Positions 1-13,623 are shown, numbered from the stretch's first letter. The stretch: 64,000 nucleotides of DNA from Rhexocercosporidium sp. MPI-PUGE-AT-0058 (GCA_020746875.1 JAGTJL010000013.1:124001-188000), one strand, 5' to 3'. Numbers and translations: made by a program. Notes: generated by a model not told the origin, from the sequence alone.

Positions 1-1
1 T

Positions 2-3000
2 AAGGAGGAGATAGAACGCTCAGCAGCGCACTTTCAGAGTCTTTTCAACTTTGCTGCTCATATATGCTCCCTTGTGGCCGAGGATAAGCATCCTTTCGCA
101 AAGAAGGAGTGGGAAAGTGATAGCCATGATCTTATAAGCTCCATTACAAAAAGGTAATATCCACATATTAATACACACCCAAATCACTAATTCGCTTCTA
201 GCTATCCGGAGAGCGTGGATGTGAAGCTGATGGTTGCCGTTGGGGAAAATCTGGCAGCCGCTGTTCGGGGTGAGAGTGACATTCTAAGTCATATGACGAA
301 GGATAATGCTCTCTTCAGATTCTACAAGGAGGCGTTAGGTATTCCTCAATCGAACGAGTACATCTCGCGAATGATGAAGCAGCTCTCTCATAGATACCCC
401 CACACCAACATTCTCGAAATCGGCGGCGGCACTGGTAAGTCACCACCTTTGAACTCAATTTCCTTTCGAGCAGATATCAAATCCTGATATGGCTAAAGAG
501 GATAATCTCATCTCAAAAGAACATGCTGACCACGATTTTCCCATCTCTAGGGGGAGCTACCAAATCCATTCTTGGAAAGCTTGGCCGGTCCTTCTCTTCC
601 TACACATTCACCGACATCTCTGCTGGGTTCTTCGCCAATGCCCAGGAGCAGTTTCAGGACCAAGCAAGCAAGATGATCTACAAGACTCTCAACATTGAGG
701 ATGACATCATCGCCCAAGGCTTTACACCGGCATCCTACGATATCGTCGTCGCATCCAACGTTCTCCATGCGACGCAATCCATCGAGAAAAGTCTAAAAAA
801 TACTCGCCGTCTTCTCAAACCCGGTGGATATCTTATCCTGCTCGAAATCACCAACAATGGCCCTATGAGACTTGGATTTGACGAAGGAGGTCTTCCGGGC
901 TGGTGGGCAGGGAAAGAAGAAGGCCGAATCCTCGCACCCACTATCACACCTCCGCAATGGAACGACGCCTTGTTGAATTCTGGGTTTGCAGGCATTGATA
1001 CAATGACCCCCGATCACGACACCGTCGTTCTACCAGTGTCAATCATGGCAGCTCAGGCCGTGGACAACAAGATTGCATTTCTTCGAGATCCATTCTCTTC
1101 TCCAGACACAATGCCGAAGATCAAAGACCTCATTCTTGTCGGCGGCACCACCGCTCGAATTGCAGGTGAGCAAATACCTTCCCTCGAATCTCTCCGATTC
1201 GCACACTCTAGACTTATGGAATACGTAGACTGACATTCACTTCAGAGTTCACCAAAGAGGTCAAGTCACTGCTTGGTCCGTTGTGTATCCGTATTACGGG
1301 TGTCGATGCCGTCGAGGACATTGCAACGATGGTACTACCTCCCAAATATTCCGTTCTCAGTGTCACGGACTTGGATGTGCCTGTTTTCAAAGACTTCACA
1401 GCTACGAAACTCGAGTCTTTGCAGAAGATTTTCGACCAGGCAAGCAATGTGCTTTGGATAACAGCCGGATGCCGAGCCGACGATCCGTACGCAAATATGA
1501 GTGTTGGGATCGGTCGCTCTGTTCGTCTGGAGATGCCTCATGTGAGGTTTCAGTATCTCGATATCCCCATTGGAAGCAAACCAGAGCCTAAACAAATTGC
1601 AGAAACACTCATGCGCCTTCAAGTCTCGTCGATTTGGGAGCAAGAGGGTGTCCTCGAGAAGATGCTCTGGACAGTGGAACCGGAAATTGCGTATGAGAAT
1701 GGCAACCTCATGATTCCTCGCATTTATGAGGAAGAGATCCTCAATGCGCGCTTCAATTCAAAGAGACGTCCAATGACTCAAGAAGTCGCTCAGGCGACAA
1801 TCCCCGTTGAGATCACCTGTTTGTCTCAAGACGCATATGAACTTCGCGAAATGGATGTTGAGGAGTGCGAGAGTCCAATCTCGATCCGCGTTTACTATTC
1901 CCTCCTTTCGTCTATCAAAATCAAGCATATTGGTTATGCATTCCTAGGCATTGGCACTGACATGAGAACCAACGAGAAGGTTATTTTCATCTCGGACCAC
2001 AACTCCAGCATCGTGACTGTTCCGAAGAACCACACAGCACCATTTCACACATCACCAGACTCCGAGCAAAGGATTTTGCTCTTGGTTGCTGGATATCTTC
2101 TGGCAGGGTCTATCATTGATTCGGTTAAGGAAGGCTCTACCATCATTGTACACCAGCCCGAGAAGGCCATTGAGCACATGCTCAGACAACGTACCTCTGG
2201 GAAGGATATCAAAATTTTATTCACGACAAGTGGGGAGATCGGGCCTGGAGACTTTCAGACTATTTCAATCCCAGCCAAGACATCTCTATATCGCCTCAAG
2301 TCTATGCTACCAGCGAAGACTGTGGCTTTCTTCGACCTTTCGGATATTAGATCAAACCCCGGAGATTTGGCTACTCGCATTCGTTCGTGTCTTCCTACAT
2401 TCTGCAAGCAAAAGAACTATTCATCATTCCTTGCAACAGAGTCTGAGCTTGTTGAAGGGGTTCAGCTTGACCATGCCAACATCCTCCTGCGTTTGGCAAT
2501 TGATTGCGCTGTCAGTGGGCCTTTCGCAGAGGATGTCATTCCGATTAACATGATCGATCCCCGAGACATCAGCTTCTATACCAACAATCGCGGACTTTTG
2601 AGTTCGGTCCTTGATTGGACAGCGAGCCCTACTGTTCCAGTCCGAGTTGAATTGGCAGACCACAAGAACCTGTTCTCGAAAGACAAAACCTATATCATGG
2701 TAGGGCTGACTGCAGACGTTGGCAACTCGCTTTGCGAATGGATGATTGGCAAAGGGGCGAGATACCTTGTGCTCACTAGCCGGAACCCACAACTTAGCGA
2801 GGAGTGGCTGAAGATGATGAAGGATATGGGGGCGGTGATAACCATCGAGTCATTGTAAGTTGCCCCAAGACACCACAAATATGAGATACTAATTAAACCA
2901 GGGATGTTACCAGTCGAGACGCAGTTCATACATTCGTCGAGAAGATCAGGAGCACGCATCCACCCATTGCTGGTGTAGCAAACGGAGCAATGGTCCTCCG

Positions 3001-6000
3001 GGACACCATGTTCTCAAACATGGATCTAGAAACGATGGTGTCAGTCTTGAAGCCCAAGGTAGATGGGAGTCGGTACCTTAGTGAATGCTTTCCGGAGAAC
3101 ACACTTGACTTCTTCATCATGTTTGGGTCACTCGCGTCAGTTTTGGGTAATAGTGGTCAGGTAAGTTCCAACGCCCACTTCCGTACACATTCAATGTATC
3201 CAAGGTCACCGTTCTAATGGAAGTAGAGTAATTACAATGCGGCAAACATGTTCTTGACTGGTTTGGCAGCTCAGCGACGGAAACGAGGACTTGCTGGGTC
3301 GTGCATGGATCTTGCAGGAATCATTGGCCTTGGATACCTTTCCAGAGCCAACTTGTTCACCCATCAATTGCTCATCAGAGCTGGAACTAGTTTCACATCG
3401 GAGAGAGACTTGCACCAGGTTTTTGCTGAAGCCGTTATCGCAGGGAAACCAGATTCCGAAAGGAACTCAGAGCTAACAGTCGGCCTTAGAAGGACGAATG
3501 CAAGCGAGCATCCACCTGTGCCTTGGTAAGTAATCATTGACGAGCCCAATTTTTCCTCTCCCAGATCTCTCAAGCCCGCAACACGTTTTCTTGAAACATA
3601 CTCGATATTCCAGATGCTGACATCCGATGACCAGGTATAACAATCCTCGCTTCTCTCATTATGTTATCGAGGAAGAAATTGCCAAGAGTACTGGAGACAA
3701 GAAAAACACTGTCATGGTCAAGAAAGAGCTGGAGAGTGCCACCAACCTTGACGAGGCTTATCAAGTCATCAAAAGTAAGCTCAGTTCACATTTAGAATGC
3801 AGTAACTAACAATCGCAGCCTGCTTTTTCATTAAGGTTCAGATCACCCTGCAATTGCCTGCCGATGTCAAAATCAGTGAACAGGTACCACTCTCTGAGTT
3901 GGGAGTTGATTCGCTTGTCGCTGTCGATATTCGAACTTGGTTCCAAAAAGAACTTGAGGTTGACATGGCAGTGCTGAAGCTACTGGCCGGCGCTTCCATT
4001 GGTGAATTGTTGAGAGATGCATTGGAAAAAGTCCCAAAGATTTTCATGCCGAACCTAAAGTCAGAGAAAATTCCTTCTGTTGAGGAAAAGCCAAAGACCG
4101 ACATTATCCAGGTAGACGCTACCCAAGGCCCATCGAGTTCCTCAGATGCTGAATCGTCCCCAATAGAGCTGAACTTCACCTCGGTACCCACCTCTGGTCT
4201 GTCCGAAACAGACGGATCGTCAAGGAATTTGAGCGACGAGGAGGAGGATCTCTATGCGGAATTCAAGGAGCTAGAGCCGGAGGTAGTGGCTGCACCAACT
4301 CTCACACGGGCTGAGAAGATGTCAATACCCCAAGCAACTTTCTGGTTCTTGAAGCACTATCTACAGGATCAGACGACTTTCAATATTACATTCTCTACCT
4401 GCATGTCTGGGGACCTTCGAATCGATGATCTTGAACGTGCAGTTCGTACTGTTGGCGAGAAGCACGAAATTCTACAGACTTGCTTCTTCGAAGGTGAAGA
4501 CGGGGAGCTGATGCAAGGAATCATGGAGAATCCACCTTTCCATCTTGAGCAAAAGAACATTGACGATGAAGACGAAGTCAAGGTCGAGTTTGAGAAGATT
4601 CGAACTCATGTCTACGATATCGAGCACGGGGAGACATTGCGGGTGGTACTACTAAAATTGTCCCCAACCACCAACTTCATTATTGTCGGATATCCCCATA
4701 TTGCACTGTACGTCATTGGGGAGCCTATGATTTCCTCGCCCCATTCCAGAATTTCCCCTGAACTGAACAAACCCTCTTTCCCCCGCCACCACACTCTAAT
4801 CATCTGCTGACTCCACGCCCATCTAGAGATGGCCACAGCTTCAGCGTCTTTTTCTCCGAGGTCCAGGATGTGTACAACGGCAAGATGCTGAGCCCTGCTA
4901 CGCTCAAATACACCGATTTTGCCACGAGCACGCGCAAAGCTATTCAGAACGGAGACATGCAAATAGAACTTGACTTTTGGAAGAAAGAATTCGCTACCGT
5001 CCCTTCCCCCATGCCCTTGCTACCGTTCTCGCAAGTCACCAATCGTCACCCTGTCAGCACCTACGCGCAGAACTTGGTTGATCACAGACTTGATCAAGCT
5101 CTAGGCCTCAAGATCAAGGCGGTCGCCCGCCAAAACTCGTGCACGCCATTCCACTTCTTCCTAACCACGATGAAGACGCTGCTGTTCCGGCTTTTGGATA
5201 CAGATGACATATGTATCGGAATCGCGGACGCCAACAGGTCTGAAAAGGATGCCATGGGGGTGATGGGACTCTTCTTGAACCTTCTTCCCTTACGATTCCG
5301 GGCAGTTAAGAAGCAGTCCTTTGCACAAGCCATCAAGGAAACTCGCGATAAGGCTTACTCGGCACTGGCAAACGACAGGCTACCTTTTGACACCTTGGTA
5401 AACGAGCTCAACATTCAAAGAGATGTTACTTACAGTCCTCTTTTCCAAGCATTTTTCGATTATCGACAGACCACCCCAGAGAAGCAGCCGTTCGGCAATT
5501 GCACAACAGAGAAGGATGTCTGGGATTTTGGACGTACGTCGTATGATTTCAACATAGAGTAAGTGATGTTCGGGGACTAATGATCTCCTCCGTTTTGCTC
5601 CCTTTATTCATGCACTCTTACCTTTTACTCTCGAATGTATTACATGCACTGACTCCCCGATCTTCTAGCATACTGGAGAATCCTACTGGCGCTTCCGTCA
5701 TCACGCTCAAGACACAAGCTGGTCTCTATTCGAGGGACGATACTGAAAAGTTAATGGGAATTTACATTAACCTATTGCAATCATTTGTTAGCAGCGCTCG
5801 AATACGATTAGATGACCCGACAATGTCCACCGACTTAGAAGTCAAGAAGGTCGCGTTGCATGGCCAAGGTATGTCAACTTGTCACTGTCTTTGATTCTTG
5901 GAAATAACGAATAGTAGGTCGCTCGATGGTATCCACATGGCCTGCCACACTTGTCCATCGAATTGAACAGATAATCAAACAGCATCCGGACAGAATTGCC

Positions 6001-8796
6001 GTCAAGGATGGAAACAACACCATCTTGACCTACCAAGCCTTTTTTGAGCGCGTTCAAGCCATTGCACTAGCACTCCTGAAATCTGGTGTTGAGCCCGGGC
6101 AGAGGATAGCCATGTTCCAAGACCCCTCCGTGGACTTTGTTTGTTCTATGCTGGCTGTTTTGAGAATAGGTGCTGTCTACGTGCCTTTGGATCTTCGCAA
6201 CCCTCTTCCGCGACTTGCGGGAATCGTGGCGGATTGCCAGACCGTTGCAATTCTTGCTCACGAAAAAACCATGTACGACAGCCCCAGGCTCAGCCCTACT
6301 GCGAAGATCATCAATGTTACCGGGCTATCAACTTCGGAAGTTACACCCATACTGACTACACCCCAATCCCCAGCCATGGTTCTCTATACAAGTGGATCTA
6401 CGGGGGAGCCCAAGGGAATTGTTCTTTCCCATTCCGGACTGATCAACGAGGTGGAAGGATTCACTCAGGAATACAAGGTTAAAGCCGAGACAATCCTACA
6501 GCAAAGTGCGGTCAGTGTAGATATCTGCAATGCTCAAGTCTTCACTGCACTCAGTCTCGGTGGAAGCCTCTACGTTGTTCCCAAAGAGAAGCGCGGTGAC
6601 CCTTTCCAACTTTGCAACCTCATCCTTGAGGAGAAGATTACCTACACGAAAGCGACATCCTCGGAGTACTCCATGCTGATAAAATACGGCAAGGAAATAC
6701 TGTCTAAATGCCAGCATTGGACAACTGCTTGGAGTGCTGGAGAGACCTTGTCGCCTCAACAGGCTTTGGATTTCCGCATCTTGAATCTGCCACAGCTGCG
6801 GCTCTTCAATTCCTACGGTCCTGCTGAGATCTCAATGTCGTGCACCAAGATCGAGATTCCGTACTGGGCCGAAGATATTCTTGTCATCTCTGCTGGAAGA
6901 CCACTGCCAAACTACTCAATTTATGTTGTCGATAAAGCAGGCAAGAGACTACCAGAGGGCCTCATCGGAGAGATTTGTGTAGGTGGACCCGGTGTCGCCA
7001 AGGGTTACTTGCACCAGGAAGAACTCACCAAAGCAAAGTTCGTTCCGAACATTTTTGCCACACCGGAACAGAAAGCGCTTGGATGGGACAGGTTGTATCG
7101 AACGGGTGATCGTGGATATTTTGCACCTGACGGTACTCTACTGTTCAAGGGACGTATGAATGGAGACAGTCAAGTCAAGCTACGCGGCCTCCGTATCGAG
7201 CTGGGAGACATTGAGAGCACGATAATTCGGACTGGGAACGGTGCCATCTCAGAAGCTATCGCATCATTGGTCGGCGAACCACCATTTATCATTGCGCATG
7301 TGGTGCTGTCGACTACTTCGAAGGTCAAAGATAAGCAGGCGTACTTGAAGACTATATTGAACAGCTTGGAGCTTCCACAATACATGGTGCCAGCTCTTCT
7401 CGTACCACTGGATCAGCTACCACTTACGCCCCATGCAAAGGTCGACAGACGCGCCATTCAAGCTTTGCCGCTGCCTACGTCAAACCTGCGAGCACAAACA
7501 CAAACCGAGCTCACCAACATGGAACATCAAGTCGTGGCTCTATGGGCAAATGTCATTCCAGAACACGTCCTCGGGAACAGTAATCTCGATGCTGATACTG
7601 ATTTCTTCAAGGTTGGCGGCAACTCTCTTCTGCTGGTCAGGCTACAAGCAATCATCAGAGAACGCTTCAGTATCATCCTACCTCTGGTGAAACTCTACGA
7701 ATACAGCACCATCAGCAAATTGGCCGGTGTGATCAAAGACTCATCAGCTCTCCAGCCCATTCTTTGGGAAGATGAGGTCAAACTTAGGTTGTCGCATGGC
7801 AGGGGCTCCGAACTTCATGATCCTCAACCTCTCAACGTCCACAACAAGAATGTCCTTCTTACTGGCGCCACTGGCTACCTAGGAAAACACATTCTGGACC
7901 AACTTGTATCAGACAACAACGTCTCAGAAATCCACTGCGTCGCAATACGACGAAAAGAAGGCCAAGGGCTAGAAGAATCCAGGATCCAAAACCCATCCGA
8001 CAAGATCGTCGAATACTCTGGCGATCTTTCATCGCGTCGTCTTGGTCTCTCAATAGAGGACTTCGATAACCTAGCCGGATCAGTGGATCTCATCATCCAC
8101 AGCGGTGCCAACAGAGCGTTCTGGGAAGACTATCGCGTCCTTCGCAAGCCTAATCTGGGCTCGACAATGGAACTCGTCAACCTTTCTGCGCGTCGAAAAA
8201 TCCCTATCCATTTCGTGTCTTCAGGGGGCGTCTTGCTGCTTGGAGACCAACCCCAGATCCACCCTGTGTCTATGAACCAGAGCCCGCCTCCGGACGATGG
8301 GTCGAATGGGTACGTAGCTTCCAAGTGGGCTGCCGAAGTATATCTTCAGAACGCTGCGAGACGGCTATCGATACCGATCTGCATACACCGTACGACGCCT
8401 TCTCCTTCGAGTGTAGCTATTCCAACCGGGATGCTGGATGACATCGTTCGGATTTCGACCAAGATCGAAGCCTTTCCCATTCTGGACGACTGGCGCGGAA
8501 CTCTCGATCTCATGTCCGTGTCTACTATGGCAAAACACTTACTGACTGTGCCCTTCTATCTGTCTGGGTCGGAGGTCGGCCAGCCGAAGTTCATTCATCA
8601 TGCGAGTCAGGTGAAAATATCCTCGGTGGAACTGGACAGCGCGTTGACGCCGTATGTACAGCTGGGAATGTTTGAAAAGATCAGCTTGCTTAAGTGGATT
8701 GGGAGGTTGAAGGAGGAGGGCTTTGGGTACTTCGTGGCGAGTCAGGATGCGACAATGTCAAATGGTGGGAGCGGGGCATTTGTTTCGAGACGTTGA
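2..8796 (+). CDS. PKS-NRPS hybrid synthetase, 3' part (C-MeT - inactive ER - KR - ACP - C - A - T - R)
   Basis: Makes a polyketide chain, condenses it with an amino acid and releases it by reduction. The 5' end is outside the window. Eleven exons: 2-153, 202-434, 551-1165, 1246-2854, 2902-3160, 3227-3525, 3635-3774, 3819-4707, 4827-5558, 5669-5868, 5918-8796. They give 2668 visible residues. Order by visible residue: C-methyltransferase (GGGTGG near 126, LPGWWAG); a reductase-fold stretch without a GGVG dinucleotide motif, so an inactive ER; KR (GLTADVG near 815, catalytic Ser and Tyr in GSLAS and SNYNAAN near 955); ACP (GVDSL near 1129); acidic Ser-rich linker; condensation domain 1269-1650 (PHIALDG near 1399); adenylation 1720-2260 (YTSGSTGEPKG, YRTGDRG, KVDRR); carrier (GGNSL near 2272); reductase 2359-2668 (GATGYLG, YVASK). 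Hand alignment suggests adenylation code DIAKTASMSK, tentative. Product unknown. Confidence 0.95.
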
Positions 8797-10375
8797 GGAG
8801 ATAAGACATCTCTGCGATGTTTGTTTTGATTTCATAGAAGGTCTTACCTAGAGGTTCAATTTCCTGATAGTAACAGCCCGATACGTGCATAACCCTGGAC
8901 GTTGAGAAAATTCAATGAATATCGTTACCGTGCACTACCTGAACATTCAGTCGAGAGCTATGCCGTCTCTCACATCTCTGCCCTGCGCTGTGGTACAGTA
9001 ACACCGCCAAATCCAAACTTTCGCCCCATGTCCCCAACAGTGTCAACATCTCTGCGCCACTGCGAAAGATAACCTTTTGATGCACCTCCCCATCCTTGTC
9101 CTCGCCTTCTAAGTAAACGCTCAATAAAGACAGGACCGAGCTCCGTCTCAGGTCTGAGTCGAGTTCCAATTCCAACATTGAACTAGCTGTGTTATTTGCT
9201 CCTTGGTTGATAGACTTATGAATACCCAGAGCACGTGTGTGGCGTGGCACAGGAAAACAGCGACGAGACTGTATGATGCTGTATCAGTATGTCCCACTGA
9301 ACTATCTGAGGGAGGTAAAGACGTTATATCATGGCTTAATCATCGGCAAGCTGAGCCACGTGTTCTTCTCCATTGTTTAGATGGGAACAATTGAGCACAA
9401 GACGACGAACTTCCTGGCACCATGGCTGGGAATATACGGACTATAATGTACCGCGCTTGTCAATCGCGTTCTGCGAATCCGGAAGAGGGGAAGTCGGAGA
9501 GGGGGGGGGGGGGGGGGGGTTGGCAGTAAGATTGACAGGTGAAAGTAGGTAAATAATGAACGAGAATCTATGTTTATTGTGGATGTCAGTCTCCTGAGGG
9601 ACAACTCCAAACTGAGTCCGTCACTGACCTTTTACCCGAGACCAATGTAAGAGGCGATAGCCCTAATTACTGGACTACTTACTCTGCTAGATAGTCCCGG
9701 CTTCAGAATGTTCGTGTGGCAGTTTACCTTAAATCTTTGATTCACTGAATAGAAGGGGATTGGAAATCCCATTCCCAGAGAAGAGACGGTGCCATGAATT
9801 GGGGGACATGAGAGGAAAGGCGACGGCGAAGTATAGCACGAGCAGTAAATAAGAAGATAGGGTCGACGTATACAATAGTATTACATCAAAAATTCAAGAT
9901 TACAGTAAAGCGTAGAATATCGATCGAGATTCTATAATATCCGGCTTTAAGAGTTTAATATTAAGTCAGTACGTAGTTATATTTGAAGAGACTGTCAGAT
10001 TTGTCACTCTTCAGTGAGATATTAATCTTAGCTGGACATATAATTGGATTGTTGAGCAGTCTCACTTCTCGCGATGCCACTTCCTGCGTGACGTAGATTG
10101 GATTTGCTGCTAGAGTGTTGTCATTGAGTTGTACTCTGTGGCCCACAGTGCCGATGGGTATCGATTTGCGAAACAAAGTGAAACCTAAGCAATAGGGTCC
10201 ACGTACAGACGAAAGCTAAGCCACCCAATAATTGTTTCTGAGTCTGACTCAGCCGACATGATAAAGCCACAGTGAGGCTACCGCAAGCTTTTCACACTCT
10301 TTGACAATACCTCGTAGAAACAGGAAAGACGTTCTTACGGATCACCGTCCGGACAGGACCCAGAAATACAGCCAA
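8797..10375. other. Intergenic region between the synthetase and the HET gene
   Basis: No gene is supported here. A minus-strand frame at 8912-9178 (88 codons from an ATG) looks mildly protein-like but matches no family I recognise and has no splice partners. The stretch becomes AT-richer after about 9840. It holds a long G run, listed separately. The HET gene promoter should lie in its last part. Confidence 0.5.
9501..9519 (+). repeat. Poly-G tract, 19 nt
   Basis: Uninterrupted run of 19 G directly after GGAGA, in non-coding sequence. Such runs are length-unstable and error-prone in assemblies, so the exact count may be wrong. Confidence 0.9.
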
Positions 10376-12442
10376 ATGATCTCAACATCGAGATTCAAAT
10401 ACTTGATTCACAAACTCAGCGCTAGGGATAAAAATCGTAAGATATTAGACTCCAAGGCTGCAGTCCAGGGACTTGACCGACAGAACAATGACAATGAGGC
10501 CCCCGGCCAAAAGCTCTCTCTATGTCAATCATGTTCTGCAATCTCATCAGCTGCAATCGAAGCCCCTGATGGGTTTATTCTACACGCAAACGCCACGGCG
10601 CTCCTACCTTCTTCAGAGTTTTGCGGGCTATGCAGGCTGGTGAGATATCAGATCGGCGGAGTCATGAATAGAGCGGATCTTAGTGATATACTCTCTACGA
10701 TCACGCTAAGAGCACACAATATGCCAGGCAAGATGTGGCTTCACGCTTTTGGTTTGCATTTGGGAGAACTGCAGTGGTTTGCACATCCAAGTGAGTTCAC
10801 AGGCCATGCTTAGATTCGGGATTGGCTTTCAAGACAAGATCTGACTGTTTCGACAGATTCTGTAGCTGCAGCGCTCGGTATGCCGCCAGCACATCCCAAG
10901 GTCAGCGCGGAAGCCTTGAGTCTGCTTGGGAGATACGCTGAGGATTGCTTTGGTGAACGCGGAAAGTGCGCTCATCCTCGCTGTTCGAACATCGACCTAC
11001 CATCTCTTCCTCCATTACTTCCGCGCAGAGTTATCGATATTGGAGATATCAATGCAGATTGTAGCCCATCCCTGCGTCTTCACGAGTCCGTCCAAGATGA
11101 GCGGGGCCACTATACTACTCTAAGCCATCGTTGGGGAAATGAGATCATATACAGGACCACGATCGAGAATATCAAGACTCGCCGTAATGGCATTGATTTT
11201 GATGAATTACCGATGTCCTTCAAAGATGCAATTAGTGTCACTCGGGCACTGGGTGTGCGCTATTTATGGATCGACGCGATATGTATCGTTCAAAACGACC
11301 ACTCTGACTGGATGAATCAAGCTCCGCTCATGGGAAAGATATACAAGCATTCATACTGCACTATTGCCGCACATTCGGCGCAGAATTCGGCGGACGGGTT
11401 TCTAAAGTCCCAGTCCTCTCTAAGTCCCGTGAAGGTTGCAACTTGCCTGAGTCTTAAGGCGGGGCCAGGAAGAATATGCATTGGAATACCTCGCAGTTTC
11501 AAAGAAACTATCGATTGCAGTTATATCAACCAGCGAGGATGGGTTCTACAAGAGTTGACACTGTCGCAAAGAACAGCCCATTTTTCAAATGGGTATATTT
11601 ACTGGGAGTGCCCACACACGACAACGCCACGATCAGTAGGCTATACGGCAGAGCCCTCAATAAAAACAAGCCTAGCTCTAAAGTCTCAGGGTACCGGAGA
11701 AGATTTTGTCGAGTCTTGGATGGATCTCGTAACGGAGTACTCGAAATGTCAGCTTACATATGGAACGGACAAACTTGTTGCAATCTCTGGGATTGCTGCA
11801 GAATGGCAAAGCCATCTCGGCGAGGGAGGGGGGAGACGATACCACTCTGGTCTATTTGAGTGTACTTTACCTCGAAGCCTCTTGTGGTTTTCGGGTGGAG
11901 GCTCACTGAAGAGGGTCGAGAAACGAGCTCCGTCCTGGTCGTGGGCCAGTGTCGATGGGCAAATCCAGTTCATGAAAACTCAAAAAACTACGGTCGTGGC
12001 GACATTAAAGGCAGTCGATAATGATGGAGGCGACGTTGTAACTCCAGACAGTCATCAGTGTCGCTTGACGATACACACATCTGTACGGAGTGTCTTTATC
12101 ACAAAGAGATCTGCAGACTTCGGTACGGAATCATGCACGGCACAGAGTTTCCTCCGCCCACGGGGAATAATGGTCACCGGGTATCATCTGGAAATTCTCG
12201 GCATTCTGGGAGGGGGCCAAGCATCAATTGATGACGGATCCAAGAATCCAGGATCAGTCCATTGTGCAAGAGTTTGCACAATGGAGGTAAAACAGCAGAA
12301 AAGCATGCTTCAACTTGATTTTGTACTTCTCCTCGAGCTCGTTAATTCAAGACTGGCTCATTACAAAAGGATTGGAGTCGGCATAATTGTCTCAGAAGGC
12401 TTCTTTGATATTTCATCGCCGCAAGATATTGTAATAATATAA
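10376..12442 (+). CDS. Heterokaryon incompatibility (HET) domain protein
   Basis: HET proteins trigger programmed cell death after fusion of unlike hyphae, and many copies per genome act as self/non-self or stress sensors. Two exons, 10376-10790 and 10857-12442, joined at a GTGAGT donor and a GACAG acceptor, give 666 residues. The frame is open from 10301, but only with a TTG; the first ATG is at 10376 (MISTSR). The HET domain starts near residue 223 and shows the usual blocks: YTTLSHRWG, then YLWIDAICIVQND, then IYKHSYCTIAAHSA, then RGWVLQE and YWECP. An N-terminal Cys-containing segment (LCQSC, CGLCRL) precedes the domain, as in many family members. No NACHT, ankyrin or WD repeats follow. 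The reading frame looks intact although the surroundings are rich in relics. Confidence 0.9.
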
Positions 12443-13038
12443 ACTGCATATCTGATTCTTTGGGAAAGCTAGATATGTTCAAAGCCTATTGAGATGTGGC
12501 GCTCGCCCAAACTATGCATCGCGATCATCTCCGCTAGTCTGCGCGCCTGCCGTGGGTCTCAACAAAAACGCTCTGAAGACATATCAATGACTGAGTTTCG
12601 GAGTGTGGATCAACTTCTCGGTGGATATTATCTACGTGCGGTTGTTTCTAGATCAAGATGGGACTGGTATCGATTGCGAAAGGGAGTTTTTGGAATTACT
12701 GCAGAGCAACCCGGCATTCAAAAAACTCCAATTCCACGCTTTTGTGGTCGGATATATGGCACGAATTTATAGACATGAATAATCGATACATTATATTAGA
12801 AACTTGCCCGAACTAGTAGATCCGAGTATTATCTCCGACGATGACGGCTTATCCTCAGATCAAGAAGGTACAGGCTTTAATTATTAGAATGAGGGTAGCT
12901 AGTTTATATTGAGGATCTTCTCGAATACGCACTATTTGATAACTTCGTAACGAGCCTTCGACCATAGGTATGGGCGCTACAGTGCATTTCCATATAATAA
13001 TATCAATTCTATGTTTCAAGATATATTTTAATTAGAAA
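12443..13038. other. AT-rich intergenic stretch downstream of the HET gene
   Basis: No gene is supported. A 92-codon frame at 12494-12772 has no recognisable motif. From about 12780 the sequence is AT-rich with frequent stops in all frames and could be a worn repeat, but I found no terminal repeats or conserved coding blocks. Confidence 0.45.
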
Positions 13039-13623
13039 TTAATAATTATAACGTGGAGCCGAAATAGCGGAAGCCATTGAAGAGAGACTCGAAGGCACAG
13101 AAACGAGCCCAGACGGGTCATTGAGTAAAGCATGTGTAGCGAGAGTTGTACAAAGGACATAGGAAGGGTTCTGTACACCCTTAAGCGTAGAGTCGACAGC
13201 CTTCACACTTGTTTGAATGTCGTCAAGGTGGATGCTCCAGGTAGTGCTGCCCAGGAGGCTTTGAACGATCCTCTTTGGAAGGGCTTGTATGTCAGATAGG
13301 GTGAATGTAGATTAATATGTCTGTGTAAAACGAGAGAATTCAGCTTCTCAGTCATTGGCAGGAGTGACTGAAAACCCCCATTGGTGAGCTTCTCTTCGGT
13401 CGAGTTGAGAACTTCATCAATGTGCCGTGGTAGAAAAATTGACAATTGCGTTAGCGAGTTTCGGACTGCCGAGAGTTCATGGGAAGTCTGCTTGGAGATA
13501 TCTTTCAGTCGTAAGAGGATGGCATTTGACGACACTCCCATGGATTATAATGGATTCTGTGAGACCGTGCATCACAACGGCTCAAAACGGTTAGGTCGCT
13601 TGTAGCTTGTTGAGTATAAGCAA

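Noticed and set aside
8912..9250. Minus-strand frame just after the synthetase
   Set aside because: It opens with GTG (ATG only at 9178), matches no domain I know and has no splice partners; not enough to call a gene.
9377..9610. Pro-rich minus-strand frame
   Set aside because: The Pro run is only the translation of the poly-G tract.
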